Source: JBBRYW01 sp038253945
Lineage (GTDB): Bacteria; Actinomycetota; Thermoleophilia; Gaiellales; Gaiellaceae
Length of the DNA stretch: 64,000 bases
Direction: 5' to 3'
Assembly (NCBI GenBank): GCA_038253945.1
Contig: JBBSGR010000008.1
Span: 54,336 to 118,335 of the forward strand
Made by a program: the position numbers and the translations under genes. Below, in pieces: positions 33,274 through 42,289 of the stretch. The stretch's first letter is position 1. Each line of letters begins with the position of its first letter. The notes beneath the pieces are model-generated. The model was not told where the DNA came from and did not search any database. It saw only the letters and a program-made list of their open reading frames with translations.

Positions 33274-34905
33274 CTGCCGCGCCTTCTCGTACCTCTCGCC
33301 GCGCTGGCCCTTCTCCTGCAGCCGAGTGGCCACCGGCAGGCCCCGAGCCCCCTGCTGCCCTGGCACGCCGCCCGCCTGGACGGGCAGGGGAAGCTCGTCG
33401 CCTGGTACCGGCCCGACCGAAACCTCGGCTACGACCACGTGCTTCGTCTCGGCTGGGGCTTCATGGAGCGGCGGATCAAGGTCGACCGGCGTGCGGGGGT
33501 GAGGGTTCACCTCGCCTGGGCGGTCTTCGACGAGCACACGCTGCAGGGCGTCTACTGGCAGCACAACCCTGCGTTTCTCTACGCATCGTTCGTCGACTCC
33601 CTCGTCGCCTGGTATCCGTACTCGGGCGACAGGCGCGCCGTCTCGCTCGTCCGCGACATGCTCGACTACCAGCTGCGGCGAGGGACGACGCCCGCCGGCT
33701 GGGCCTGGGCGCGGGTTCCCTTCGCGACGAGCTGCGGGGGCGAGCGGCGGTACGGGGGATGCCTCGCAGGACGACTGCCGGGATTCCGGAGCGGCGTCGA
33801 GCCGGACAAGGTGGGACTGCTCGGCCTGGGCTACCTGCGCTTCTACGAGCTGACGGGGGAGCGGCGGTATCTCGCCGCGGCTCGGCATGCGGCGACGGCG
33901 CTCGCGAGTCACGTTCGGGCGGGCGACGTCGCGCACACGCCGTGGCCGTTTCGCGTCGACGGGCGTACCGGTGCGACGATCGACGGGGCGCGGTACGGGG
34001 GCGCCGTCGTGGCGCCCGTGGAGCTGCTCGACGAGCTGATTCGTCTCGGGGCCGGCGACACGGCGACGTTTCGCCGGGCGCGGGATCTCGCCTGGCGCTG
34101 GATCCTCGGCCATCCGCTGAACCGGGCAAGCGCGGCCTGGAATCGATGGGGCCCGTTCTACGAGGACGGGCGTTACAACGCCCGGAACCGCAACCAGATG
34201 ATCCCGACGCTGACCGCTCGCTACCTGCTGAGCCGGCCCGACCCGGGAGCCCTCGATCCGGACTGGCGGGAGGACTCCCGGGCGCTGCTCGAGTCGGTGC
34301 GGCGAGAGTTCGGGCGCGGGCCGTTCCGGGGCGCCTGGGGGATCGACGAGCAGCGCGCTCCCGGGCGTCCCGGCTGCTGCTCACGCGTTGGCCTCGGAAG
34401 CGACAGCTCGCGCTGGGCGGCAGTCGAGGCGCTTCTCTTCGCGCGGACGGGTGACGGAGCGGCGCGTGAGCGCGCGATCCGCTCGCTCAGCTACGCGACG
34501 TACTTCGCGCGGAGCGACGGCCGCGTCTCCTGTTGCGGGGTCCGGCCCGCGAACGAGTACTGGTTCAGCGACGGCTACGCGGACTACCTGCGGAGCTTCA
34601 ACTGGGCTCTGGCGGCGATTCCCGAGCTCGCGCCGCGCGGGCAGGCGCACCTGCTCGGCTCGACGTCCGTCGTGCAGTCGGTCGCGTACGGGCGCCGGCG
34701 CGTCGTGTACCGCACGTTCGACCGGGACGGGGAGGAGGTGCTCCGGCTGCCCTACCGGCCGGCGCGCGTCGTCGTGGGAACGCACCCCGTGCCGCTCGAG
34801 GGCGACGACGCTGCCGAAGGCTATGTGGTGCGGCCGCTAGGGCGCGGCGACTTCGTCGTTCGGATCCGGCACCTTTCGTCGCCGCGCCTGCGTGTGGAGC
34901 GCTGA
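33274..34905 (+). CDS. Secreted protein of six-hairpin (alpha/alpha toroid) glycosidase-like type
   Basis: The frame is open from 33265. No ATG or GTG lies before GTG 33439, but the codons from CTG 33274 give PRLLVPLAALALLLQPSG, a convincing signal peptide. The true start is therefore probably CTG 33274 (543 aa), or GTG 33269 if there is a one-base frameshift. The mature part has repeated helical hairpins such as GLGYLRFYELTGERRYLAAA and AVEALLFARTGDGAARERAI, with NEYWFSDGYADYLR near the end. This recalls six-hairpin glycoside hydrolases and uronyl-epimerase-like proteins, but no family could be assigned. Confidence 0.7.
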   Translation: MPRLLVPLAALALLLQPSGHRQAPSPLLPWHAARLDGQGKLVAWYRPDRNLGYDHVLRLGWGFMERRIKVDRRAGVRVHLAWAVFDEHTLQGVYWQHNPAFLYASFVDSLVAWYPYSGDRRAVSLVRDMLDYQLRRGTTPAGWAWARVPFATSCGGERRYGGCLAGRLPGFRSGVEPDKVGLLGLGYLRFYELTGERRYLAAARHAATALASHVRAGDVAHTPWPFRVDGRTGATIDGARYGGAVVAPVELLDELIRLGAGDTATFRRARDLAWRWILGHPLNRASAAWNRWGPFYEDGRYNARNRNQMIPTLTARYLLSRPDPGALDPDWREDSRALLESVRREFGRGPFRGAWGIDEQRAPGRPGCCSRVGLGSDSSRWAAVEALLFARTGDGAARERAIRSLSYATYFARSDGRVSCCGVRPANEYWFSDGYADYLRSFNWALAAIPELAPRGQAHLLGSTSVVQSVAYGRRRVVYRTFDRDGEEVLRLPYRPARVVVGTHPVPLEGDDAAEGYVVRPLGRGDFVVRIRHLSSPRLRVER

Positions 34906-34934
34906 GCGCCGAGCAGCGTCAGGGTCAGCGCTCC
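34896..34934. terminator. Inverted repeat shared by two convergent gene ends
   Basis: GGAGCGCTGA (34896-34905) and TCAGCGCTCC (34925-34934) are perfect 10-bp inverted arms 19 bp apart. They contain the stop codons of both converging genes, which each end GAGCGCTGA. It could work as a bidirectional terminator; the long loop and lack of a T tract make this uncertain. Confidence 0.4.
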
Positions 34935-35884
34935 TCGCGCACGTAGGGCGTCCCCAGCGCGGCCGGCGCACCGAGCCGCAGCCTCGCGCCGCGTGAGGAG
35001 ACGAGCACGAGCACGACGATGGTCATCACGTATGGCAGTGACTGGAAGAGCTCGGGGGCGACCGTGACACCGCGGGCCTGCAAGGTGAAGGGCAGCGCGG
35101 CGAAGGCACCGAAGAAGTACGCGCCGACGAGGCATAGCGCGGGCCGCCAGAAGGCGAAGATCACGAGCGCGATCGCGATCCAGCCCGCCCCGGACGTCAG
35201 ATTGTCCACCCACTGCGGCGTGATCGAGAGGCTGAACGTCGCGCCGCCGACGCCTGCGAAGGCGCCGCCGACCATCGTGTGCGCGTAGCGGTACGCCGTG
35301 ACGTTGATGCCCATCGCGTCGGCAGCGGCCGGCGACTCGCCGACCGCGCGGACGTTGAGGCCAGGCCGCGTCCGCGAGAGGTAGAGCGCCACCGCGATCA
35401 CCGAGAGCCAGGACGCGTAGACGAGCAGCGACTGTCCGAACACGATCGGGCCGGCGACGGGGAGCTTCTGCAGCCCGAAAGCGTTCACGTCGCGGAAGAC
35501 GTGCCGCGCGGGCGCGTCTCCGAGGCTCAGGTCGTTGCCGAGGTAGGACGAGAGCCCCGCTCCTCCCGCGAAGAGGGTGAGTGCGAGCCCGGACACGATC
35601 TGATTCGCGCGAAGGGTGATGACGAGGAACGCATGGATGAGCGCCATCGCCGCGCCCGCGAGCGCGGCGACGCCGATCGCCCCGGCCAGCACGAGCGGAG
35701 TCGACGCGCCGATCCGCTGCACCGCCCAGAAGCCGAGCACGGCGCCGACGAGCATCATCCCCTCGACGCCGAGGTTGAGCACCCCCGAGCGCTCCGCGAG
35801 CAGCTCGCCGAGCGCGGCATACAGGAGCGGGGTGCCGTACAGGACCGCGGAAGCGAGCACCACGACGACGATGCTGTTGTTCAC
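34925..35884 (-). CDS. BMP-type (nucleoside) ABC importer permease 2
   Basis: A 319-residue membrane protein of the simple-sugar/nucleoside permease family (NupQ/YufQ-like). Blocks are AERSGVLNLGVEGMMLVGAV, TLRANQIVSGLALTLFAGG and VGESPAAADAMGINVTAYRY. GTG 35884 overlaps the TGA of permease 1 (GTGA). It is the last gene of the operon binding protein-ATPase-permease 1-permease 2. Confidence 0.92.
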   Translation of the reverse strand: MNNSIVVVVLASAVLYGTPLLYAALGELLAERSGVLNLGVEGMMLVGAVLGFWAVQRIGASTPLVLAGAIGVAALAGAAMALIHAFLVITLRANQIVSGLALTLFAGGAGLSSYLGNDLSLGDAPARHVFRDVNAFGLQKLPVAGPIVFGQSLLVYASWLSVIAVALYLSRTRPGLNVRAVGESPAAADAMGINVTAYRYAHTMVGGAFAGVGGATFSLSITPQWVDNLTSGAGWIAIALVIFAFWRPALCLVGAYFFGAFAALPFTLQARGVTVAPELFQSLPYVMTIVVLVLVSSRGARLRLGAPAALGTPYVREER

Positions 35885-36996
35885 GCCGTCGTCACCACGG
35901 GGCGGGCGGTGCGGCCGAAGCGGATCCGGTACCGCACGAGCAGCTCCCCGCCGAGCGCGCAGAAGAGGATCATGCCCTGCATCACGCCGACGAGGCCGGA
36001 GGGAAAGTCCGCGCCTTGGAGTGCGTACCCGGCGTTCTGGAGCCCGCCGAGCAGGAACGCCACCAGCACGACCGCGAAGGGGTTGTAGCGCGCGAGCGCC
36101 GCGACGACGATTCCGCCGTAGCCGTAGGCTGCCTGCGAGAGCCCGCGCGGGTCGAGCAGGTGGCGGAAGTCCCCGTCCTGGCTCGCGCCGCCGAGGCCGG
36201 CGATCGCACCCGAAAGGCACATGACGGCGACGATCTTGCGCCTGGTTCGCATGCCCGCGTACCGGGCAGCCCGGGGCGAGTCGCCGATCACCTGCACCTC
36301 GAGGCCAAAGCGCGTGCGCGAGTACAGCGTCCAGAGCCCGGCCGCGAGCACGGCCGCGAGCAGGATCCCGAGCGGAACGACGATCGCGGTCCCGAGGTGG
36401 AGCGTCGACGTCGGCCAGGTCGCTGCGTCGGGCAACGTCTTTCCCTGCGGGAAGACCTTCGCCTCCGCGGTCGACGTGTCGCGCCAGTACGAGAGGCTGT
36501 CGAAGATCAGGTAGTTCAGGATCAGTGCGGCGACGTAGTTGAGCATCAGCGACGTGATGATCTCGTTCGTGTGGAGGAACGCCCGCAGGAGCCCGGGAAT
36601 CGCAGCCCACGCAGCACCCGCCGCGGCCCCTGCGAGACACATCACGACGATCTCGACCGGCGTCGATTGCCCGGCGAAGAGCAGGGCCGCCGCGGCGGCG
36701 CCGATCGCTCCGAAGTAGAGCTGCCCCTCGCCGCCGATGTTGAAGAGCTGCATCCGAAAGGCGGCGGCGGCGCCGAGGCCGGTGAAGCAGAGCGGCGTCG
36801 CGGACGTGAGCGAGGAGCTGAGCGCGCCGTTCGCTAGGAAGCCGGCGTCGATCAGGCGCCGGTAGGTATGCAGCGGCGCGTGCCCCGTCGCGACGAGCAC
36901 GACCGCCGACGTGACGAAGGCGAGGGCGAGCGAGCCGACCGGCACGGCCACGGTGAGCCAGCGCGGCCGGCGCAGACGCCGCTCGACGCGGATCAA
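35881..36996 (-). CDS. BMP-type (nucleoside) ABC importer permease 1
   Basis: A 371-residue membrane protein (NupP/YufP-like). Family blocks: AFRMQLFNIGGEGQLYFGAI, FLHTNEIITSLMLNYVAALI, VIGDSPRAARYAGM and ALARYNPFAVVLVAFLLGG. The start is TTG 36996, which overlaps the ATPase stop as TTGA. The protein begins IRVERRLRRPRWLTVAVPVG, a basic patch before the first membrane helix, which fits a true N-terminus. Confidence 0.9.
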   Translation of the reverse strand: MIRVERRLRRPRWLTVAVPVGSLALAFVTSAVVLVATGHAPLHTYRRLIDAGFLANGALSSSLTSATPLCFTGLGAAAAFRMQLFNIGGEGQLYFGAIGAAAAALLFAGQSTPVEIVVMCLAGAAAGAAWAAIPGLLRAFLHTNEIITSLMLNYVAALILNYLIFDSLSYWRDTSTAEAKVFPQGKTLPDAATWPTSTLHLGTAIVVPLGILLAAVLAAGLWTLYSRTRFGLEVQVIGDSPRAARYAGMRTRRKIVAVMCLSGAIAGLGGASQDGDFRHLLDPRGLSQAAYGYGGIVVAALARYNPFAVVLVAFLLGGLQNAGYALQGADFPSGLVGVMQGMILFCALGGELLVRYRIRFGRTARPVVTTA

Positions 36997-38564
36997 CGAG
37001 TACCCCCGGCCATCAGCAGGCCGACCTCCTCGACGTCCGCCGTCGCGCCGTCGACCTCGCCGACGAGGGCTCCTTCGTAGATGACGGCGACGCGGTCGGC
37101 GAGCGCCAGGATCTCGTCCAGGTCCTCGCTGATCAGCAGGATCGCGGCGCCGCTGCCGGCCGCTTCGCGGAGATAGGCGTGGACGGTCTCGATCGCGCCG
37201 ACGTCGAGCCCGCGTGTGGGCGAGGCGGCGATGAGTACGCGCGGCTGACCGGAGAGCTCCCGCCCCAGCACGACCTTCTGCAGGTTTCCGCCGGAGAGGC
37301 CGCGAGCCGGGGTCGAGGGAACGGCCCCGCTGACGTGGTACCGCTGGATCAGCTCGGCCGCGCGCGCGCGAATGCTGCCGAGGCGGAGCAGCGGACCGCG
37401 GGACACGGCGGCCGAGCGGTACGACTTGAGCACGACGTTCGATGCAACGCTCAAGCTCGGCGCGAGCCCGGTGCCGAGGCGGTCCTCCGGCACGTAGGCG
37501 ATGCCCGCCTCGATCGCGTCTCTCGGGTCGCCTGCCCGCAGCGCTTTCCCCCCGACGTGAACTGCGCCTGCGGCCGGTGTGCGCATGCCCGCGATCGCCT
37601 CGGCGAGCTCTCGCTGTCCGTTCCCGGCAACGCCCGCCACGGCGACTATCTCGCCCGCGCCCGCGCAGAGCGAGATCCCCTTGACGGCAGGCCCTCCGCG
37701 ATCGCTCGGCACCCAGAGCGCATCGATCTCGAGCCGCTCGGACCGGGCCTCGGGTGGCTTGCGCTCGCGCCGGCCCTGCATCTCCACCTCCCGTCCGACC
37801 ATGAGGTTCGCCAGCGATCGCTGCGTCGCCTCGGCCGACGGCAGGCTCGCGATCGACCGCCCCCCTCGGAGCACCGTCACCCGGTCGGCGACCGCCTTGA
37901 CCTCCTTCAGCTTGTGCGAGATGAAGACGATCGTTCGGCCTTCGGCCGCCATCGTGCGCAGAGTGTGAAAGAGGGCCTCGGCTTCCTGCGGGGTCAGCAC
38001 CGCCGTTGGCTCGTCGAGGATCAGGATGCGCGCGTCCCGGTAGAGCGCCTTCAGGATCTCCACGCGCTGCTGCTCGCCGACGGAGAGCTGCCACACGCGC
38101 GCGCGAGGATCCACCGCGATCCCGTACCGCTCGCCGAGGCCGGCTACGCGGCGCTCGATCGCGCGCGGGTTGACGATGAACCGCCGCCCCTCGCCGCGGT
38201 GGTCGCCGAGGATGACGTTTTCGGCGACGCTGAAGGGTGTGACGAGCCGAAAGTGCTGATGCACCATCGAGATCCGAGCCTCGAGCGCATCTCGCGGTGA
38301 GTGGAAATGGGTCGGCCGGCCGTAGAGTGAGATCTCGCCCTCGTCTGGCCGGTAGAGCCCGATCAGGATGTTCGCGAGCGTGCTCTTGCCGGCGCCGTTC
38401 TCGCCGAGCAGGGCGTGGATCTCCCCCTCGGCCGCCTCGAAGTCGACGCCGTCGTTCGCCAGCACTCCCGGAAAGCGCTTGACGATGCCGCGCATCACCA
38501 CCGCCGGCCGAGCCTCCGCAGCCGAGTTACGGTCGTCCCCTGCTTCGTGAGCTGCTGCTCTCAA
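36993..38564 (-). CDS. BMP-type (nucleoside) ABC importer ATPase (two domains)
   Basis: A 523-residue double ATPase (NupO/YufO-like). Domain 1: Walker A GENGAGKSTLANILIG, Q-loop VHQHFRLVTPFSVAEN, signature WQLSVGEQQRVEILKAL, Walker B ILILDEPTAVLTPQE. Domain 2: GVAGNGQRELAEAI and LSGGNLQKVVLGREL, then SPTRGLDVG. The VHQHF Q-loop is typical of nucleoside importers. The listed start is TTG 38564; starts at the GTG-GTG-ATG run near 38495 are possible and would remove about 20 poorly conserved residues. Confidence 0.92.
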   Translation of the reverse strand: MRAAAHEAGDDRNSAAEARPAVVMRGIVKRFPGVLANDGVDFEAAEGEIHALLGENGAGKSTLANILIGLYRPDEGEISLYGRPTHFHSPRDALEARISMVHQHFRLVTPFSVAENVILGDHRGEGRRFIVNPRAIERRVAGLGERYGIAVDPRARVWQLSVGEQQRVEILKALYRDARILILDEPTAVLTPQEAEALFHTLRTMAAEGRTIVFISHKLKEVKAVADRVTVLRGGRSIASLPSAEATQRSLANLMVGREVEMQGRRERKPPEARSERLEIDALWVPSDRGGPAVKGISLCAGAGEIVAVAGVAGNGQRELAEAIAGMRTPAAGAVHVGGKALRAGDPRDAIEAGIAYVPEDRLGTGLAPSLSVASNVVLKSYRSAAVSRGPLLRLGSIRARAAELIQRYHVSGAVPSTPARGLSGGNLQKVVLGRELSGQPRVLIAASPTRGLDVGAIETVHAYLREAAGSGAAILLISEDLDEILALADRVAVIYEGALVGEVDGATADVEEVGLLMAGGTR

Positions 38565-38575
38565 GAACCGGGCCC

Positions 38576-38604
38576 CGACCGGGGGAGCCGCGCTCCCCCG
38601 GTCG
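38576..38604 (-). terminator. Strong hairpin between BMP binding-protein and ATPase genes
   Basis: CGACCGGGGGAGC and GCTCCCCCGGTCG form a perfect 13-bp stem with a 3-nt loop, 12 bp after the binding-protein stop. No T tract follows. Its position and shape match the hairpin at 13804-13836 in the other sugar-type importer, suggesting a shared way to keep binding-protein mRNA in excess. Confidence 0.68.
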
Positions 38605-38616
38605 CGGTCGACGTCC

Positions 38617-39720
38617 TTATCCCTTCGGGCTGCCGATGACGCCCTTGACGAGCCAGTCCATTGCGTACAGGTCCTTCACCGTCAGACGCTTGCCCGCAGG
38701 CACGCGAACCTTGCCCTTCTGGTCGCGCAGTGGTCCCCTGAACTCGTAGAACTTGCCCGAGATCAGAGCTGCTCGCTTCTTGGCGATCGCCGCCTTCGTC
38801 TTCGCGCTGACGCCGGGGCCGTAGGGCGCGAGGCCCACCAGCCCGTCCTTGAGGCTGCCGTAATAGAAGCGCGACTTCCAGGTTCCGTTCATCGCCGCCT
38901 TGACGCGCGTCAGATTGTACGGCCCCCAGTTGTAGACCGCGGCGGTGAGCCACGACTTCGGCGCGAACTTCTTTGCGTTCGAGTCGTAGCCGACCCATGG
39001 GATCTTCGCCGAGTTGGCGTACTGCCCGGTCGCGGGGCTGTCGACGTTCTGTCCGAGCACGTCGGCGCCCGCCGAGTGCAGGCTCTGGGCCGCTTTCTTC
39101 TCGGCGTCCGGCTTGAACCACGAGTTCGTCCAGACGAGCTTCACCTTGACGCCGGGGTGCATCGCCTGCGCGCCGAGCGCGAAGGCGTTCGCATGCCGGA
39201 TCACCTCCGGGATTGCGAACGGGACGACGTAGCCGATCACGCCCTTCTTCGTCGCGGCGCCGGCCGCCATCCCGGAGAGGTAGATCGCGTCCTCGGCTGC
39301 GCCGAAGTACTCGGCGAGATTCTTGCTCTGCTTCGTGCCGGTGGCCTGCTCGAAATAGACGTTCGGGTACTTCTTGGCCGCTTTCGCCATCCAGTCCTGG
39401 AACCCGAACGACGTGCCGAAGATGATCTTGTTGCCGTCTCGCACCAGGCTGTCGATCACCTGCGCCACCTGCGGGCCTTCCGGGACGTTCTCCTTGAAGG
39501 TCGTCTTCACCTTGCTGCCAAGCTTCTTCTGGACGTAGAGGCGGCCCTGGTCGTGCGCCTGCGACCAGCCGCCGTCGTTGTGCGGGCCGACGTAGATCCA
39601 CGCCGCCTTGATCACGCTTTCCTGCTTCGTCGGGCGGGCCGAGATCGCGGCCGCACCGACGAGAGCCAGGAGTCCGAGGGACAGGAGCAACACGCCGAAA
39701 GCGCGCTTGGTGTTCGTCAT
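38617..39720 (-). CDS. BMP/PnrA-family substrate-binding protein (nucleoside-type)
   Basis: A 367-residue exported protein. The signal region (LLLSLGLLALVGAAAISA) has no lipobox cysteine, unlike many BMP lipoproteins. The mature part starts IKAAWIYVGPHNDGGWSQAH, the family hallmark, then IFGTSFGFQDWM, YFGAAEDAIYLSGMAAGAAT and GYVVPFAIPEVIRH. Known relatives bind purine nucleosides; here the ligand is inferred only. First gene of the importer operon, with the downstream ATPase behind the hairpin. Confidence 0.92.
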   Translation of the reverse strand: MTNTKRAFGVLLLSLGLLALVGAAAISARPTKQESVIKAAWIYVGPHNDGGWSQAHDQGRLYVQKKLGSKVKTTFKENVPEGPQVAQVIDSLVRDGNKIIFGTSFGFQDWMAKAAKKYPNVYFEQATGTKQSKNLAEYFGAAEDAIYLSGMAAGAATKKGVIGYVVPFAIPEVIRHANAFALGAQAMHPGVKVKLVWTNSWFKPDAEKKAAQSLHSAGADVLGQNVDSPATGQYANSAKIPWVGYDSNAKKFAPKSWLTAAVYNWGPYNLTRVKAAMNGTWKSRFYYGSLKDGLVGLAPYGPGVSAKTKAAIAKKRAALISGKFYEFRGPLRDQKGKVRVPAGKRLTVKDLYAMDWLVKGVIGSPKG

Positions 39721-39814
39721 CGAAGCCCTCCCCGCTTGTCCGCCGCCACCGAGTAGAGCGCCGACTATAGAGCACCGGCACAGGGGCCGCCGGGACCCGC
39801 GTCACCCGCTCTCT

Positions 39815-40750
39815 CTAGGGAGTTTCTCTCGCCAGGATCCGGCAGAGCACAGCGCTGTCGATGTTGCCTCCCGACACGACTGCGGCGACCTTCCGGCCGC
39901 CCGCGAGCTTCGAAGCGGCGGCGACCGCGAGCGCGCCGGCGCCCTCGGCGACGACCCGGTTCCGCTCGGCGAGCAGGCGGATCGCGGCCGCGACCTCCGC
40001 GAGCGAGACGGTGACTGCCTCGTCGACCAGTTCGTGGAGGAGGGGCCACATCCTCGGCAGCACGGTCCTGGCGCCGGCGCCGTCGACGAAGGAGGGGCTG
40101 TAGTCGGCCTCCCGCGGCTCCCCCGCCGCGAGGGAGGCGGCGAGCGGTGCGGCCGTCTCCGGCTCGACGGCGTAGACGCGCACTCCGGGCCTCGTCGCGC
40201 GGAGCGCGCTCGCGATCCCGGCGACGAGACCTCCGCCGCCGACCGGGACGAAGACTGCCTCGAGACGCGGCAGATCGTCGAGCAGCTCGAGGCCGATCGT
40301 GCCGTTCCCCGCCATCACGAGCTCGTCCTGCACGGGGTGGACGAAGAAGCCGTCGATCCCCTCGTAGCTCGAGTCGGCAAGAGCACGGAACCATCGCTCG
40401 GCCGTGACCTTGACGACCTCGCCGCCGAGTCGCTCGATCGCGGCCAGCTTCGTCTCTGGCGCGTGCTCCGGGACCACGATCGTCGCTGCGAGACCGAGCT
40501 TACGCGCGGTCCACGCGACGCCCTGCGCCATGTTTCCCGCACTCACGGTAACGAGGCGGGAGCCGCGCTCCTCAGGCGAAGCGGCCATGATGGCGTTGTA
40601 GGCGCCCCGCAGCTTGAACGAGCCGATCGGCTGCAGGTTCTCGAGCTTGAGCTGGATCTCGCCGGGCGCGTCGAGGCGCACGAGCGGGGTGCGAGCGACG
40701 GTTCCTTCGATCGCTTGCCGGGCGCGAGCGATCTGCTCGAGCGCGATCAT
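39815..40750 (-). CDS. PLP-dependent threonine/serine dehydratase
   Basis: A 311-residue fold-type II PLP enzyme. The PLP lysine is in [15 protein letters not shown] (about residue 47), the phosphate-binding loop is [13 protein letters not shown], and [11 protein letters not shown] and [12 protein letters not shown] complete the pattern. Length fits catabolic threonine dehydratase or serine racemase-like enzymes; there is no ACT regulatory domain, so it is not the IlvA type. The start ATG 40750 was preferred to the upstream in-frame start, which would read into the promoter of the APC permease. Confidence 0.9.
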   Translation of the reverse strand: MIALEQIARARQAIEGTVARTPLVRLDAPGEIQLKLENLQPIGSFKLRGAYNAIMAASPEERGSRLVTVSAGNMAQGVAWTARKLGLAATIVVPEHAPETKLAAIERLGGEVVKVTAERWFRALADSSYEGIDGFFVHPVQDELVMAGNGTIGLELLDDLPRLEAVFVPVGGGGLVAGIASALRATRPGVRVYAVEPETAAPLAASLAAGEPREADYSPSFVDGAGARTVLPRMWPLLHELVDEAVTVSLAEVAAAIRLLAERNRVVAEGAGALAVAAASKLAGGRKVAAVVSGGNIDSAVLCRILARETP

Positions 40751-40795
40751 GCCTTGAAGGCTAGATGTTGATTCGATCCGTGCCTCTCTGGGAAG

Positions 40796-42289
40796 ATGGT
40801 GGACGATTTGACCGACCGAGGAGGAACGAGAACGGAACCAGCCAGGCTCCGAGCACCCGAGCGGGACTTCGACCACCTCCGCGAGCAGTCGATCGGTCTA
40901 CCGCAGGTGCTGTTCCAGTCGATCACGCACATGGCGCCCGGCGCCGCGATCGCCTTCTCGATCCTCTTCTCGATCCAGTTCGCCGGCCCGGCGCTGCCGC
41001 TCTCCGTGCTGCTCGCGCTGATCGCCTGCCTGCTCGTCGCGAGCTCGATCGGGCAGCTCGCGAAGCAACTCCCTTCGGCGGGCGGGCTCTACAGCTACGT
41101 GGCGCGCTCGCTCGGGCCCGAGGCGGGCTTCATGGTCGGCTGGTCGTTCCTGCTCTTCGAGCCGCTTGTCGCGCCGCTCCTCTTCCTCATCTTCGCCTGG
41201 GCCACGCAGGACGTCGTCCAGCACGACGTCGGCTGGGGCTACACGGGGCAGTGGTGGGTCTGGGTTGTGATCGCGGCGGCCATCGTCTTCTTCCTCACCT
41301 ACCGCGACGTGCGGCTCTCGACGCAGGCGGGGGTGATCCTCGGCGTGTTCGAGATCGCTGTCTTCCTGGCCCTGGCGATCTGGATGATCCTCTCCAACCA
41401 CAACACCGTGCAGGTCTTCAACCCCACGCACGCCGAGGCCGGCACGTTCAACGGCATCTTCAAGGGGATGGTGTTCGCAATCCTTGCGTTCATCGGCTTC
41501 GAGGCCTCGGCGCCGCTCGGCGAGGAAGCACGACGTCCACGCTGGACGATCCCGCGCGCGGTCGTGCTGTCCGCGCTTTCGATCGGGATCTTCTACGTGA
41601 TCTGCTCCTACGCGTGGGTGATCGGAACCGGCTTCGGCAACTTCACGAAGGACACTCTCGCCCAGGCAAATCCCTGGCGTCACCTTGCGACGGTCTTCTG
41701 GGGCGGCGGCTGGGTGCTGATCTTCTTCGCCATCATCAACTCGGCGCTCGCGAACTCGAACGCGGGCGTCAACGCGGCGACGCGCGTCATCTACGCGATG
41801 GGCCGGAACGGAGCGCTGCCGCGCATCTTCGCGCGCACGCACCCGGAGCACCGGACGCCGCACGTCGCGATCATCGCCCAGACGATTCTCGGCCTTGCCG
41901 TCGCGCTCCTGATGGGCTGGAAGTGGGGCCCGCTGACGGCGTTCAGCATCATCGCCGTCGCGGTAACCGTCGTCGTGATCCTCGTCTACATCACCGTCTG
42001 CATCTCGACGATCGTCTTCTACCGCCGGGAGCTGCCCGCCGAGTTCAATCCGTGGCTGCACGCCGTCGTGCCGATTCTCGGCGCGATTGCCTTCCTGCCG
42101 CCGCTCTGGTACCAGTACAACCCGCTGCCGGCCTACCCGCTGCGAATCGCGAACTGGGTCGCGATCGCCTGGGTCGTTGCGGGCATCGGGGCGACCGTGT
42201 TCATGGCGCGGACGCGGAGGCAGGCGCTCGTCAACGCCGGGCGGATCTTCGTGGAGGACGACGACTTCGCGCCGCAGGGGGCGCGTTGA
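40796..42289 (+). CDS. APC-family amino acid permease
   Basis: A 497-residue transporter with about 12 membrane segments. The first helix holds QSITHMAPGAAIAFSIL, and family blocks KQLPSAGGLYSYVARSLGPE, FIGFEASAPLGEEARRPRW and NSALANSNAGVNAATRVIYA are clear. It probably carries an amino acid or amine. ATG 40796 faces the dehydratase across 45 bp; its stop shares a base with the acetamidase start (TGATG), so the two products likely act together. Confidence 0.92.
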   Translation: MVDDLTDRGGTRTEPARLRAPERDFDHLREQSIGLPQVLFQSITHMAPGAAIAFSILFSIQFAGPALPLSVLLALIACLLVASSIGQLAKQLPSAGGLYSYVARSLGPEAGFMVGWSFLLFEPLVAPLLFLIFAWATQDVVQHDVGWGYTGQWWVWVVIAAAIVFFLTYRDVRLSTQAGVILGVFEIAVFLALAIWMILSNHNTVQVFNPTHAEAGTFNGIFKGMVFAILAFIGFEASAPLGEEARRPRWTIPRAVVLSALSIGIFYVICSYAWVIGTGFGNFTKDTLAQANPWRHLATVFWGGGWVLIFFAIINSALANSNAGVNAATRVIYAMGRNGALPRIFARTHPEHRTPHVAIIAQTILGLAVALLMGWKWGPLTAFSIIAVAVTVVVILVYITVCISTIVFYRRELPAEFNPWLHAVVPILGAIAFLPPLWYQYNPLPAYPLRIANWVAIAWVVAGIGATVFMARTRRQALVNAGRIFVEDDDFAPQGAR

